Part shown: positions 1 through 7,429 of the stretch, one piece after another
How positions within the stretch are numbered: position 1 is the stretch's first letter
Layout of the letters: each line of letters opens with the position of its first letter
Source of the DNA: an uncultured Eubacteriales bacterium
GTDB lineage: Bacteria > Bacillota > Clostridia > Christensenellales > CAG-138
Assembly: GCA_900546845.1 (NCBI GenBank)
Contig: UREK01000022.1
Span: forward strand, 1 to 37,528
Direction of reading: 5' to 3'
DNA: 37,528 nucleotides
Position numbers and translations under genes: made by a program
Notes under the pieces: generated by a model
Seen by the model: only the letters and a program-made list of their open reading frames with translations
Database searches by the model: none
What the model was told of the DNA's origin: nothing

Positions 1-401
1 CGATCTCCGCGCTGGACGTTTCCATCCGCGCGCAGGTCCTGAACCTCCTTTCCGCGCTGCAAAAAGAGCGGGGACTTACGTATCTGTTCATCGCCCACGA
101 CCTTTCGGTCATGCGTTTCATCACGGACCGCATCGCTGTTATCCACAAGGGCGTAATCGTGGAGCTTGCGGAAACGGAGAAGCTCTTTGCCCATCCGCTG
201 CATCCATACACCCGCGCGCTGCTTTCGGCTATCCCCATGCCGGACCCGATCTCCGAAAAGGAGAAGGTGCTCGAGGTATATGATCCCTCCTGCCACGATT
301 ATTCCGTGGATAAGCCCAAATGGACGGAAATCGAAGAGGGCCATTTCATCATGGCCAACGAAAAAGAGCTTGCGGAATACCGCGAGCGCATGAAGGATTA
401 A
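1..401 (+). CDS. Oligopeptide/dipeptide ABC transporter ATP-binding protein, C-terminal part (5' end outside window)
   Basis: The frame is open from base 3 and ends at 401, giving about 132 residues of the C-terminal part of an OppF/DppF-type ATPase. Visible marks are the D-loop region SALDVSIRAQVLNLL, the switch histidine in LFIAHDLSVMRFI, and the HPLHPYTRALLSAIPMPDP segment typical of the oligopeptide/dipeptide importer ATPase C-terminal extension. The usual Cys-rich tail (CRFHPRCP type) is replaced by a segment around YDPSCHDYSVDKP, a variation seen in some OppF-like proteins. The protein would power uptake of peptides across the membrane with permeases and a binding protein encoded upstream of the window. 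It is followed by genes for peptide and D-amino-acid breakdown, which suggests cell-wall peptides as cargo (inference). The family call is secure; the substrate is not. Confidence 0.9.
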   Translation, partial: ISALDVSIRAQVLNLLSALQKERGLTYLFIAHDLSVMRFITDRIAVIHKGVIVELAETEKLFAHPLHPYTRALLSAIPMPDPISEKEKVLEVYDPSCHDYSVDKPKWTEIEEGHFIMANEKELAEYRERMKD

Positions 402-440
402 ACGGCGCCCTGCGCCGCACGTTCCGCAAACAACTGCAAT

Positions 441-470
441 GCCTGCCCGCTTTCCGCGGGCGGGCTCTTG
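441..470 (+). terminator. Terminator-like hairpin after the importer ATPase gene
   Basis: GCCTGCCCGC at 441-450 pairs with GCGGGCGGGC at 456-465 (one G-T wobble) around a TTTCC loop, followed by a weak T-rich run TCTTGTTGG. It lies in the 168-base gap before the next gene. The run of T is poor, so it may reduce rather than stop transcription, and the downstream genes may still be co-transcribed. Confidence 0.45.
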
Positions 471-569
471 TTGGTAAAAGCGTTTTTCGCGGGCGGCCCG
501 TGTGAAACTTAACGGGAAATTAACCGCTGCGAGCAAGGAATTTGCAAAGAAAAAGGAGAAACAAATCAG

Positions 570-1397
570 ATGGAAAAACGCGCGTTGGTGATCTCTCCCA
601 TTGCACCGTATTTCGTGACGCCCGCCCCCATGGCGGAACCGGACGATGAGGGCTGGTATGGCCAGACCGTCGAGGTCTTGGAGACGGCGGAAGGTGGGTT
701 CTACAAGATCCGCACGCCGTACCGGTATGAGACCTATGTGCATGAATCGCACCTGTGCATGGACAGCGCGGAGGTGGAACGCTGGGAAAAGGCAGACCTG
801 CGGCGCGTCTGGGCCGCTTGGACCGACGTGCAGGCGGCGGATGGCGCGACGCATCCTTACCACATCAGCCTGTGCCGCGGCGCAGCGGTGGAGCTCCTTG
901 CGCCGCCGGAAAAACCGCAGGGGTGGGCGAAGGTGCGCCTCATCGGCGGGGCGGAAGGCTTCGTGCGCGAAGGCTTCCTTGGACCGTATTATGACGATGA
1001 ACCCTCCGCAGGCGAGGAAGAGCTGCGCAACAGCGTTGTGGAAGCGGCAAAGCTGTACCTGGGCGTGCAATACCGCTGGGGCGGGAAGACGCCGCAGGGC
1101 ATCGACTGCTCCGGCCTTGTAGGCGCGGCTTACCTGCTCAACGGCGTGAAACTTTACCGCAATGCGAGCATCAAAGAAGGTTTCCCCATGCACGAGATCG
1201 ACCGTGCGAAAATGAAGAAGGGCGACCTGCTGTTCTTCAAGGGCCACGTGGCCATGTATCTCGGCGATGGGATGTATATCCATTCCACGAGCAAGGCGGG
1301 TTCGGACGGCGTGGTGCTCAACAGCCTTTGCCCGGGCCATCCGCTGTACCGGCACGACCTCGCAAAAGGCGTGCTTGCTGTGGGTTCCGTTTTTTAA
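570..1397 (+). CDS. NlpC/P60-family cysteine peptidase (YkfC-like gamma-D-glutamyl-diamino acid endopeptidase)
   Basis: 275 residues; the start at 570 follows AAAAAGGAGAAAC. The first roughly 140 residues look like two SH3b-type segments, and residues about 150-265 form the NlpC/P60 domain. The catalytic set is visible: Cys180 in GIDCSGLV, His226 in KGHVAMYLGDG and His238 in YIHSTSK. No signal peptide or membrane segment is seen, so it should act in the cytoplasm, as does the known family member YkfC, which cuts gamma-D-Glu to diaminopimelate (or Lys) bonds of imported wall peptides. The preceding gene encodes a peptide-importer ATPase and the following genes encode a transglutaminase-like protein and a decarboxylase of the diaminopimelate type, which supports a role in murein peptide recycling or scavenging (inference). 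Family certain, exact bond specificity not. Confidence 0.85.
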   Translation: MEKRALVISPIAPYFVTPAPMAEPDDEGWYGQTVEVLETAEGGFYKIRTPYRYETYVHESHLCMDSAEVERWEKADLRRVWAAWTDVQAADGATHPYHISLCRGAAVELLAPPEKPQGWAKVRLIGGAEGFVREGFLGPYYDDEPSAGEEELRNSVVEAAKLYLGVQYRWGGKTPQGIDCSGLVGAAYLLNGVKLYRNASIKEGFPMHEIDRAKMKKGDLLFFKGHVAMYLGDGMYIHSTSKAGSDGVVLNSLCPGHPLYRHDLAKGVLAVGSVF

Positions 1398-1426
1398 GAC
1401 CGTCATCAGAGAAGGAGGGGTTCCAA

Positions 1427-2812
1427 ATGAACATCAACGACAACTTTGAATTCCTGAACGTAGGCTTGCCGGAGGATATTCTGCGCCGCAAGACCTGGGG
1501 CGATTTTGAGGGCGCCGTGCGCCTGATCGATAAACGCCTCGCCGGGGAGATCCCGGATGCGTTGCGCGCATGCCTCGTCTGCGAGCGGGAGATGATCCTC
1601 CGCCTGGAGAAGGACTATCCCTTCAGCGAGGCGCAGGCGCTTGAGAAGATCCGCGCCGCGATCCCGGATTTTACGGACGATGAGTTTCACACCATGGTGG
1701 ACGATAACAAGATCGACTGGATCTACGTCCATGGGGAACCACACTACTTCCTGCGCTTTTACCAGACGCTCATCAAGACGGACGCAGCCTTTGCCGCGCG
1801 CGCGGGCGTCGTAGACCGGGGCCGGGTGGACGGCGAGGACAACGGCAACACAAAGGAGAGCCTGCTGGACCGTTCCGCGCGCCTCATGCGCGAGAACGGA
1901 AAGCTCAGCAACCGCATCCGCATCCGCGCCAGCGTCCGCATTAAGGACGAGGCTTTTGAAAAGGGCAAGCGCGTACGCGTGCATATCCCGATCCCTGCAA
2001 AGTGCATCCAGCAGAGCGAGATCGAGCTTGTGGGCTATTATGGCGCCCCTGCGCACATCGCGCCGGAGGATGCGCCGCAGCGCACGATCTACTGGGAAGA
2101 GGTCATGGAGGAGAACCATGAGTTCTGGGTGGAATACTCCTACGTGCACACTGCGTCGTATGTTGACCCGATGCAGATCGTCCCGGATGCGGAGCAGCCT
2201 ACTTTCTTCACGAACGAGGAGAACCCGCACATTGTGTTCACGCCGTATATCAAGGAGCTCGTAAAGACGCTCACCAAGGGCGTGACGAACCCGGTGGAGA
2301 AGGCGCGCATCTTCTATGACTTCGTGACACGCAACGTGAAGTATTCCTTCATGCGGGAATATTTTGGGCTGGAGAACATCGCGGAAAACTGCGCGCGCAA
2401 CTTCAAGGGCGACTGCGGCGTGCAGGCTCTGCTGTTCATCACGCTGTGCCGCTGCGCGGGCATCCCGGCGCGCTGGCAGAGCGGCCTTTGCGCCAAGCCG
2501 GACGATGTGGGCATGCACGATTGGGCAATGTTCTACGTTGCGCCCTATGGCTGGATGTTCGCCGATCCCTCCTATGGCGGCGGCGCGCACCGCGCAGGCA
2601 GCGAAGCGCGCAGGGTGCATTATTTCGGCAACCTCGACCCATACCGCATGGTCGCCAACTGTGAGTTCCGCGCGCCGCTTGACCCGCCGAAAACCCATTG
2701 GCGGCACGACCCGTACGACAACCAGGCGGGCGAGATCGAATACGAGGACCGCGGCCTGCGCGGCCCCGAATATGAGCGCCACATGGAAATGACGCAATAC
2801 GCCGAACTATAA
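1427..2812 (+). CDS. Transglutaminase-like superfamily protein, probably a cytoplasmic peptidase/amidase
   Basis: 461 residues from ATG 1427, chosen because AAGGAGGGG lies 5-8 bases upstream; the frame stays open further upstream but would overlap the previous gene. The C-terminal half holds a transglutaminase-core fold with the expected Cys-His-Asp set: Cys330 in GDCGVQALLF, His364 in VGMHDWAMFYV and Asp380 in FADPSYGGG. The N-terminal 280 residues are of a type seen in front of this core in Clostridia and contain no recognisable catalytic motif. There is no signal peptide. Bacterial proteins with this core are mostly proteases or amidases rather than cross-linking enzymes, so a role in trimming imported peptides is likely, given the NlpC/P60 gene before it and amino-acid enzymes after it (inference). 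Confidence 0.75.
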   Translation: MNINDNFEFLNVGLPEDILRRKTWGDFEGAVRLIDKRLAGEIPDALRACLVCEREMILRLEKDYPFSEAQALEKIRAAIPDFTDDEFHTMVDDNKIDWIYVHGEPHYFLRFYQTLIKTDAAFAARAGVVDRGRVDGEDNGNTKESLLDRSARLMRENGKLSNRIRIRASVRIKDEAFEKGKRVRVHIPIPAKCIQQSEIELVGYYGAPAHIAPEDAPQRTIYWEEVMEENHEFWVEYSYVHTASYVDPMQIVPDAEQPTFFTNEENPHIVFTPYIKELVKTLTKGVTNPVEKARIFYDFVTRNVKYSFMREYFGLENIAENCARNFKGDCGVQALLFITLCRCAGIPARWQSGLCAKPDDVGMHDWAMFYVAPYGWMFADPSYGGGAHRAGSEARRVHYFGNLDPYRMVANCEFRAPLDPPKTHWRHDPYDNQAGEIEYEDRGLRGPEYERHMEMTQYAEL

Positions 2813-2839
2813 AAGCAACGAGCAAGGAGAGCGGAACCA

Positions 2840-4108
2840 ATGAAAAAGACGTTACCCTACGACAAAGCGAAGATCGAGTCCATCATCAAGGAATACCCCA
2901 CCCCGTTCCATATCTATGACGAGCATGGCCTGCGCGCCCGCGTGCATGCGCTGCAAAAGGCGTTTTCCTGGAACGAGGGCTACAAGGAGTATTATGCTGT
3001 GAAGGCCTGCCCAAACCCCGTGCTGATGCAGATCCTCAAGGAAGAGGGCTGCGGCATGGACTGCTCCAGCTATGCGGAGCTGATGCTCAGCGAGGCTGTC
3101 GGCATCGTAGGGGATAACATCATGTTCTCCTCCAACGCTACGCCTGCAAAGGATTTCGAGTATGCGCGCCGGCTCGAGGCGACCATCAACCTCGACGACA
3201 TTTCTCATATCGATTTCCTTGCGAAGCATGGCGGCATCCCAAAGACCATCTGCTGCCGCTTCAACCCGGGCGGCGAGTTCAAGATCGGCACGCAGATCAT
3301 GGGCAACCCTGCGGACGCGAAGTATGGTTTCACCCGCGCGCAGCTCACCGAAGGCATGAAGAAGCTCAAGGAGCTGGGCGTGACTGAGTTCGGCCTGCAC
3401 GCGTTCCTCTCCTCCAATAACACGGATAACATGTATTACCCGACGCTTGCGAAGCTCCTCTTTGAAACCGCAAAAGAGCTGCATGAGGAGCTCGGCATCA
3501 AGATCGGCTTTATCAACCTTTCTGGCGGCGTGGGCATCCCGTACCGCCCGGAGGACGCGGAGACGGACATTGAGGTCGTCGGCGACAAGGTACACGAGGC
3601 TTACGAGGCCGCCTTTGGCGGGACGGACATGAAGCCGCGCATCTTCACGGAGCTTGGGCGCTACATCACCGGCCCCATCGGCACGCTCGTGACGACCGTG
3701 CTGCATGAGAAGAAAACCTATAAGGACTTCATTGGCTGCGACGCCTGCGCTGCGAACCTGATGCGCCCGGCGATGTACGGCGCATATCACCACGTGACCG
3801 TGCTTGGCAAGGAGGACGCGCCCTGCGACCATCTGTATGACATCACGGGCTCCCTCTGCGAGAGCAATGACCGTTTTGCCATCGACCGCATGCTGCCCGA
3901 GATCGAGATCGGAGACGTCCTCGCCATCCACGACACCGGCGCGCACGGCTTCTCCATGGGGTATAACTACAACGGCAAGCTCAGGAGCGCGGAGCTGCTG
4001 CTGCGTGAGGACGGCAGCGTAAAGCTGATCCGCCGTGCGGAAACCACGAAGGATTATTTCGCAACGTTCGACTTCCTGAACCTGCCCCGCCTGAACAACG
4101 AGGAATAA
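2840..4108 (+). CDS. PLP-dependent diaminopimelate decarboxylase-like protein (fold type III)
   Basis: 422 residues, usual family length. The pyridoxal-phosphate lysine is Lys55 in YYAVKACPNP, the glycine-rich phosphate site is near LSGGVGIPYRP, and the second-subunit catalytic cysteine is Cys340 in GSLCESNDRF. The C-terminal HDTGAHGFSMGYNYNG segment is the LysA signature. LysA converts meso-diaminopimelate to L-lysine. Here the gene does not sit with lysine biosynthesis but between a murein-peptide type peptidase set and a D-amino-acid enzyme, so it may use diaminopimelate (or a related D-centred diamino acid) released from imported peptides. The start follows CAAGGAGAG at 2822-2829. Related enzymes of this fold act on ornithine, arginine or carboxynorspermidine; the CESNDRF motif favours the diaminopimelate branch, but I would not assign the symbol outright. 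Confidence 0.8.
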   Translation: MKKTLPYDKAKIESIIKEYPTPFHIYDEHGLRARVHALQKAFSWNEGYKEYYAVKACPNPVLMQILKEEGCGMDCSSYAELMLSEAVGIVGDNIMFSSNATPAKDFEYARRLEATINLDDISHIDFLAKHGGIPKTICCRFNPGGEFKIGTQIMGNPADAKYGFTRAQLTEGMKKLKELGVTEFGLHAFLSSNNTDNMYYPTLAKLLFETAKELHEELGIKIGFINLSGGVGIPYRPEDAETDIEVVGDKVHEAYEAAFGGTDMKPRIFTELGRYITGPIGTLVTTVLHEKKTYKDFIGCDACAANLMRPAMYGAYHHVTVLGKEDAPCDHLYDITGSLCESNDRFAIDRMLPEIEIGDVLAIHDTGAHGFSMGYNYNGKLRSAELLLREDGSVKLIRRAETTKDYFATFDFLNLPRLNNEE

Positions 4109-4122
4109 GAAGGGAGTATATC

Positions 4123-5100
4123 ATGAAAAACAACATTCCGCGCATCCCGCTCGCGCAGCTGCCCACGCCGTTTTACAAGCTCGAGAACATCAGCGCCGAG
4201 CTTGGCCGCAGCATCTACATCAAGCGGGATGATATGACCGGCGTGAGCCTCGGCGGCAACAAGGTGCGCAAGCTGGAATACCTGCTTGCGGACGCGAAGG
4301 CGCAGGGGTGCGACGTGGTGCTCACCACGGGCGGCGCGCAATCCAACCATGCGATGCTGACCGCCGCCTGCTGCCGCAGGCTTGGCATCGAACCCATCCT
4401 CGTGCTCAAGAAGCGCGGCGTGATGGGCCGCAAGGGCAATTTGCTGCTGGAAGCGCTCATGGATGTGGACGTCCGCTTCGTGGACACGGACAGCTATGAC
4501 GACGTTTATGCGGAAATGGACCGGCTCGCGGACGAACTGCGCGCGGCGGGCCGCAAACCGTACCTTGTGCCCGTGGGCGGCAGCGTGCCGCTCGGCACGA
4601 TTGGCTATGTGAACTGCGCGGAAGAGGTCTTTGCGCAGGCGAAAGCCGCAGGTATCAAGATCGACCGTGTAGTCTGCACAGCAGGCAGCGGCGGCACGAT
4701 GGCCGGCATGGTGCTCGGCACGATGCTTTATGGCGAGGGTGCGTCCGTGACCGGCATCGCCGTGTGCGAGGATCCGTTCGAGGAGATCGTAGCCGAGCTT
4801 GTGAGTGAGACCGCGAAGCTCATGGGAGAGGATATTTCCCTGACAGCCGCCGAGGTGGATGTACGCCGTTATTATGGCGCGGGCTACGCCCAGCCCTCCG
4901 AGGAGGGGCTCGAAGCCGTGCGCATGATGGCGCGCAAGGAGGGCCTGATGCTCGATCCGGTTTATACCGGCAAGACCTTTGCTGGCCTCATCGACCTTTG
5001 CCGCAAGGGGGAGATCAAAGAGAACGAAACCGTGCTGTTCCTGCACAGCGGCGGCGCGGCAAGCCTCTTTGCCATCGACCCGGAAGCGGTCGTAAAATAA
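4123..5100 (+). CDS. D-cysteine desulfhydrase / ACC deaminase family PLP enzyme
   Basis: 325 residues, typical for the family. The fold-type-II PLP lysine is Lys47 in SLGGNKVRKLEYLL; the substrate-carboxylate loop TTGGAQSNHAM and the phosphate-binding AGSGGTMAGM follow in order, and the C-terminus has FLHSGGAASLFA. The family contains D-cysteine desulfhydrase (D-cysteine to pyruvate, sulfide and ammonia), ACC deaminase, and other D-amino-acid lyases. Start 4123 is preceded by AGAAGGGAG. It lies 14 bases after the decarboxylase gene, so co-transcription is almost certain, and the wall-peptide setting makes a D-amino-acid substrate plausible. D-cysteine, D-serine or another D-amino acid cannot be told apart from sequence alone. 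Confidence 0.8.
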   Translation: MKNNIPRIPLAQLPTPFYKLENISAELGRSIYIKRDDMTGVSLGGNKVRKLEYLLADAKAQGCDVVLTTGGAQSNHAMLTAACCRRLGIEPILVLKKRGVMGRKGNLLLEALMDVDVRFVDTDSYDDVYAEMDRLADELRAAGRKPYLVPVGGSVPLGTIGYVNCAEEVFAQAKAAGIKIDRVVCTAGSGGTMAGMVLGTMLYGEGASVTGIAVCEDPFEEIVAELVSETAKLMGEDISLTAAEVDVRRYYGAGYAQPSEEGLEAVRMMARKEGLMLDPVYTGKTFAGLIDLCRKGEIKENETVLFLHSGGAASLFAIDPEAVVK

Positions 5101-5109
5101 TGTGAAAGC

Positions 5110-5143
5110 GAACTCCTTCCGCCCGCTCGGGCAGAGGGAGTTC
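5110..5143 (+). terminator. Two-step hairpin at the end of the peptide-catabolism operon
   Basis: GAACTCC (5110-5116) pairs with GGAGTTC (5137-5143) and inside it GCCCG (5121-5125) pairs with CGGGC (5128-5132). There is no clear T run, so it may be a weak terminator or a 3'-end protecting structure. Confidence 0.45.
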
Positions 5144-5197
5144 AAACGAATTGCGGGCAGTCTTGGGGCAGGCTTTGTGGAGCGGCCGCTGCATTAA

Positions 5198-5366
5198 GGC
5201 AATCCCCCGTCAGCGCTCGCGCGCTGCCACCTCCTTTCGTAAAGGGGGCGCTTGGGCGTGGGGAGTTCCAACAGGTTCCGCATCCGGAAAACGCGCGGAA
5301 GCGTGCAACCCAAAAGGCTCCTTTTGAAAGGAGCTGTCCGCGAAGCGGGCTGAGGATTGTCCTTAC
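5198..5366. repeat. Hairpin-rich MITE-like repeat, copy 1
   Basis: This 169-bp element recurs at 5426-5593 with about 93% identity by eye. It begins GGCAATCCCCCGTCAGCGC and ends CTGAGGATTGTCCTTAC; the ends are imperfect inverted repeats (GGCAATCC against GGATTGTCC). Inside are hairpins: CAGCGC/GCGCTG, CCTTT/AAAGG, GCTCCTTTTG/AAAGGAGC and GTCCGC/GCGGGC. It has no start codon with a ribosome site and no coding look. Its form fits a non-autonomous mobile repeat or REP-like sequence; the mobilising enzyme is not in the window. Confidence 0.75.
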
Positions 5367-5425
5367 CACCGCAACCGCCGGATATACCGCAGGGAAGGTG
5401 TGCTTTTCGAAGTATCTCGGGGTAC

Positions 5426-5593
5426 GGCAATCCCCCGTCAGCGCTCACGCGCTGCCCCCCCTTTCGTAAAGGGGGCGCTTGGGCGTGGTGAGTTCCAACG
5501 GGTTCCGCATCCGGAAAACGCGCGGAAGCGTGCACCCCAAAAGGCTCCTTTTAAAAGGAGCTGTCCGCGAAGCGGACTGAGGATTGTCCTTAC
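5426..5593. repeat. Hairpin-rich MITE-like repeat, copy 2
   Basis: Second copy of the element, in direct orientation 228 bases after copy 1. Here the palindrome GCTCCTTTTAAAAGGAGC is perfect and the 3' hairpin GTCCGC-gaa-GCGGAC is perfect, so this copy may be the less decayed of the two. The 59 bases between the two copies do not repeat. Confidence 0.75.
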
Positions 5594-5685
5594 CCGCGCG
5601 GCCTTTTCTTTCAACTGCCGTAGGGGATGGTGTCCGGACGTTCCGCATCACAGGTAGTGCCAATGTTCATTCGCATCCATGGCGG

Positions 5686-5854
5686 CCCATCCCCTCGCCC
5701 CTTCCCGACGCGGGAAGGAGAAGATATGGCGAAGGAGCTGCGCCCCTCCACTGCCCATGGGCAGCGCACCGGCCGAAAGGCTCCTTTGGCACACGCGGCC
5801 TTTGTGAACTGTGGAGCAGTCAACGGCGCAAGCCATGACTGAGGATTGTCTTAC
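5686..5854. repeat. Diverged relative of the MITE-like repeat
   Basis: The right end, GACTGAGGATTGTCTTAC, matches the right end of the two upstream copies, and AAAGGCTCCTTT is shared, but the interior differs (for example CTTCCC-gacgc-GGGAAG instead of the CCTTT/AAAGG hairpin). The order of hairpins is similar. I read it as an older member of the same family; the left boundary is uncertain. With it, the 835-base stretch 5101-5935 holds only repeats and no gene that I can support. Confidence 0.4.
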
Positions 5855-5935
5855 TTCCGTAGCCGCCGGCATGCGCTGCAAGCATGAAAAACTGAGAATA
5901 CTTTTGTTCTACGCAGAAAGGCAATAAAAGCTACC

Positions 5936-6637
5936 ATGAAAAAGACCATTGGAATCATCGGCGGCATGGGGCCGCTTGCCACGGCGGATCTGTTCCGCAA
6001 GATCGTCATGATGACGGACGCGAAGTGCGATCAGGAGCATCCGCGCGTGCTCATCGACAGCAACACCAACATCCCGGACCGCACGGCCGCCATCCTTTCC
6101 AGCGGCGAGAACCCGCTGCCGCAGCTTGCGCGTTCGGCGCGCACGCTGGAACGCGCGGGCGCGGACGTGCTGATGATGCCCTGCAACACGGCGCATTATT
6201 TCTACGACGGCGTTTGCGCTGCAACCAAACTGCCGGTGCTGCACATGCTGCGCCTCACGGCGGAGGAGATCGACCGGCGGAGGATCAAAACCGTCGGCCT
6301 GCTCGCCACGGACGGCACCATCCAAACCGGCATTTACGAGCGCCTGTTTGAAGAACACAATGTGGCGGTCGTGAAGCCGGACGCGGCGGGGCAGAAGCAG
6401 ATCATGGCGCTCATCTATGACGGCGTGAAAGCCGGCAACGCCGCCTTTGACACCGCCCCCGTGCGCGAGGTGCTCGAGGGGATGCTCGCTTCGGGCGTGG
6501 AAGCATTCGTGCTCGGCTGCACGGAACTGCCCATCGCCTTTGCGGATTACGCGCTGCCATACCCGGCGGTGGACCCCACCGCAGTGCTGGCCCGCGCGGC
6601 GATCGAATTCACTGGAAGAAAGGTAAAGAACACATGA
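5936..6637 (+). CDS. Aspartate/glutamate racemase family protein
   Basis: 233 residues, the usual length. The N-terminus KTIGIIGGMGPLATADLF is the family signature, and both catalytic cysteines are present: Cys83 in MPCNTAHYF and Cys195 in LGCTELPIAF. Cofactor-independent enzymes of this family interconvert L- and D-aspartate or L- and D-glutamate in the cytoplasm. The start ATG at 5936 has only a weak upstream AGAAAGG at 14 bases. Its stop overlaps the start of the next gene (ATGA), so the two are translationally coupled. D-Glu and D-Asp are both parts of wall peptides, so it may extend the role proposed for the upstream operon, though 835 bases of repeats separate them. Aspartate is favoured by resemblance, but not proven. 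Confidence 0.85.
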   Translation: MKKTIGIIGGMGPLATADLFRKIVMMTDAKCDQEHPRVLIDSNTNIPDRTAAILSSGENPLPQLARSARTLERAGADVLMMPCNTAHYFYDGVCAATKLPVLHMLRLTAEEIDRRRIKTVGLLATDGTIQTGIYERLFEEHNVAVVKPDAAGQKQIMALIYDGVKAGNAAFDTAPVREVLEGMLASGVEAFVLGCTELPIAFADYALPYPAVDPTAVLARAAIEFTGRKVKNT

Positions 6638-7320
6638 AGATCGACATTGAAAGCAATATCCTGAAGTATTACCTTCGGAATGCGTATTTTATCACCGGCA
6701 CGGCGTATGCGGGCAAATCCACCATGGTGCGGATGCTCGCGGACCGCTGCGACATGATTTTCTGCGGCGAGAATTACCATCACTATATTTTGCCGGATGG
6801 CGTGCTCACGCCGGAGATCCAGCCCAACCTTTGTTATTTCGAGACGATGGAAAGCTGGCAGGCCTTTGTGAACCGCACGCCGGAGGAATATGAAGCCTGG
6901 GTCAGAGGCGGTTCCCGCGAGTCAGCGGATATCGAGATCGCGGAGCTTTTGCGTCTTTCCGCGGATGGGCGCAAGATCATCGTGGATACGAACCTCCCGC
7001 TTCCCATCCTGCATGCGGTTTCCGACTATTCTCGCGTGGCGGTAATGCTTTCGCCGTGCAGCATGTCTGTGGAGCGCTTCTTCGACCGGCCGGATGAGGA
7101 AAAGCAGTTCCTGATGCAGCAGATCCAGGCTGCGGCCGACCCGGAGGCGACGATGGCCAATTTCCGCGCCTGCATCGCGCGCATCAACAGCCCGGAGAAT
7201 TATGCGGAATACGCGAACAGCGGCTTCTTTACCCTTGTGCGGGAGGATACGGAGCAAGACACCCGCGAGGAAACGCTCGCCGCGCTGATGCGGCATTTTG
7301 GGCTTACGCCGCGCGCATGA
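6634..7320 (+). CDS. P-loop NTPase/kinase-like protein of unknown function
   Basis: 228 residues. A Walker A loop, GTAYAGKST, sits at residues 22-30 after a short beta strand (NAYFITG), as in small-molecule kinases of the shikimate/adenylylsulfate kinase type. A Walker B-like strand ends KIIVDTNLPLP at about residue 115-125. I do not recognise a specific family; a metabolite kinase is a guess from the fold. It overlaps the racemase gene by four bases, so the two products probably act in one pathway. The gene ends just before a strong terminator. Confidence 0.65.
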   Translation: MKIDIESNILKYYLRNAYFITGTAYAGKSTMVRMLADRCDMIFCGENYHHYILPDGVLTPEIQPNLCYFETMESWQAFVNRTPEEYEAWVRGGSRESADIEIAELLRLSADGRKIIVDTNLPLPILHAVSDYSRVAVMLSPCSMSVERFFDRPDEEKQFLMQQIQAAADPEATMANFRACIARINSPENYAEYANSGFFTLVREDTEQDTREETLAALMRHFGLTPRA

Positions 7321-7350
7321 GCGCCAGGCCATGCAATAATAGTTGCAACA

Positions 7351-7390
7351 GAAAGCGCCCCCTTGCTGAGGGCGCTTTCGTTTGTTTTTA
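7351..7390 (+). terminator. Rho-independent terminator after the racemase/P-loop pair
   Basis: A perfect 10-bp stem, GAAAGCGCCC (7351-7360) with GGGCGCTTTC (7370-7379), is followed by GTTTGTTTTT. It separates the plus-strand pair from the convergent minus-strand gene. Confidence 0.92.
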
Positions 7391-7429
7391 AATAGCCGGA
7401 ACAACCGGTGGATCGGTAAACCGCCGCCA

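Noticed and set aside
1328..1426. 33 extra N-terminal codons for the transglutaminase-like protein
   Set aside because: They overlap the NlpC/P60 gene in another frame; ATG 1427 has AAGGAGGGG at correct spacing.
5198..5854. Repeats considered as a CRISPR array
   Set aside because: Units are about 168 bp, only two or three in number, with hairpin-rich interiors; there are no short uniform repeats and spacers, and no cas genes.
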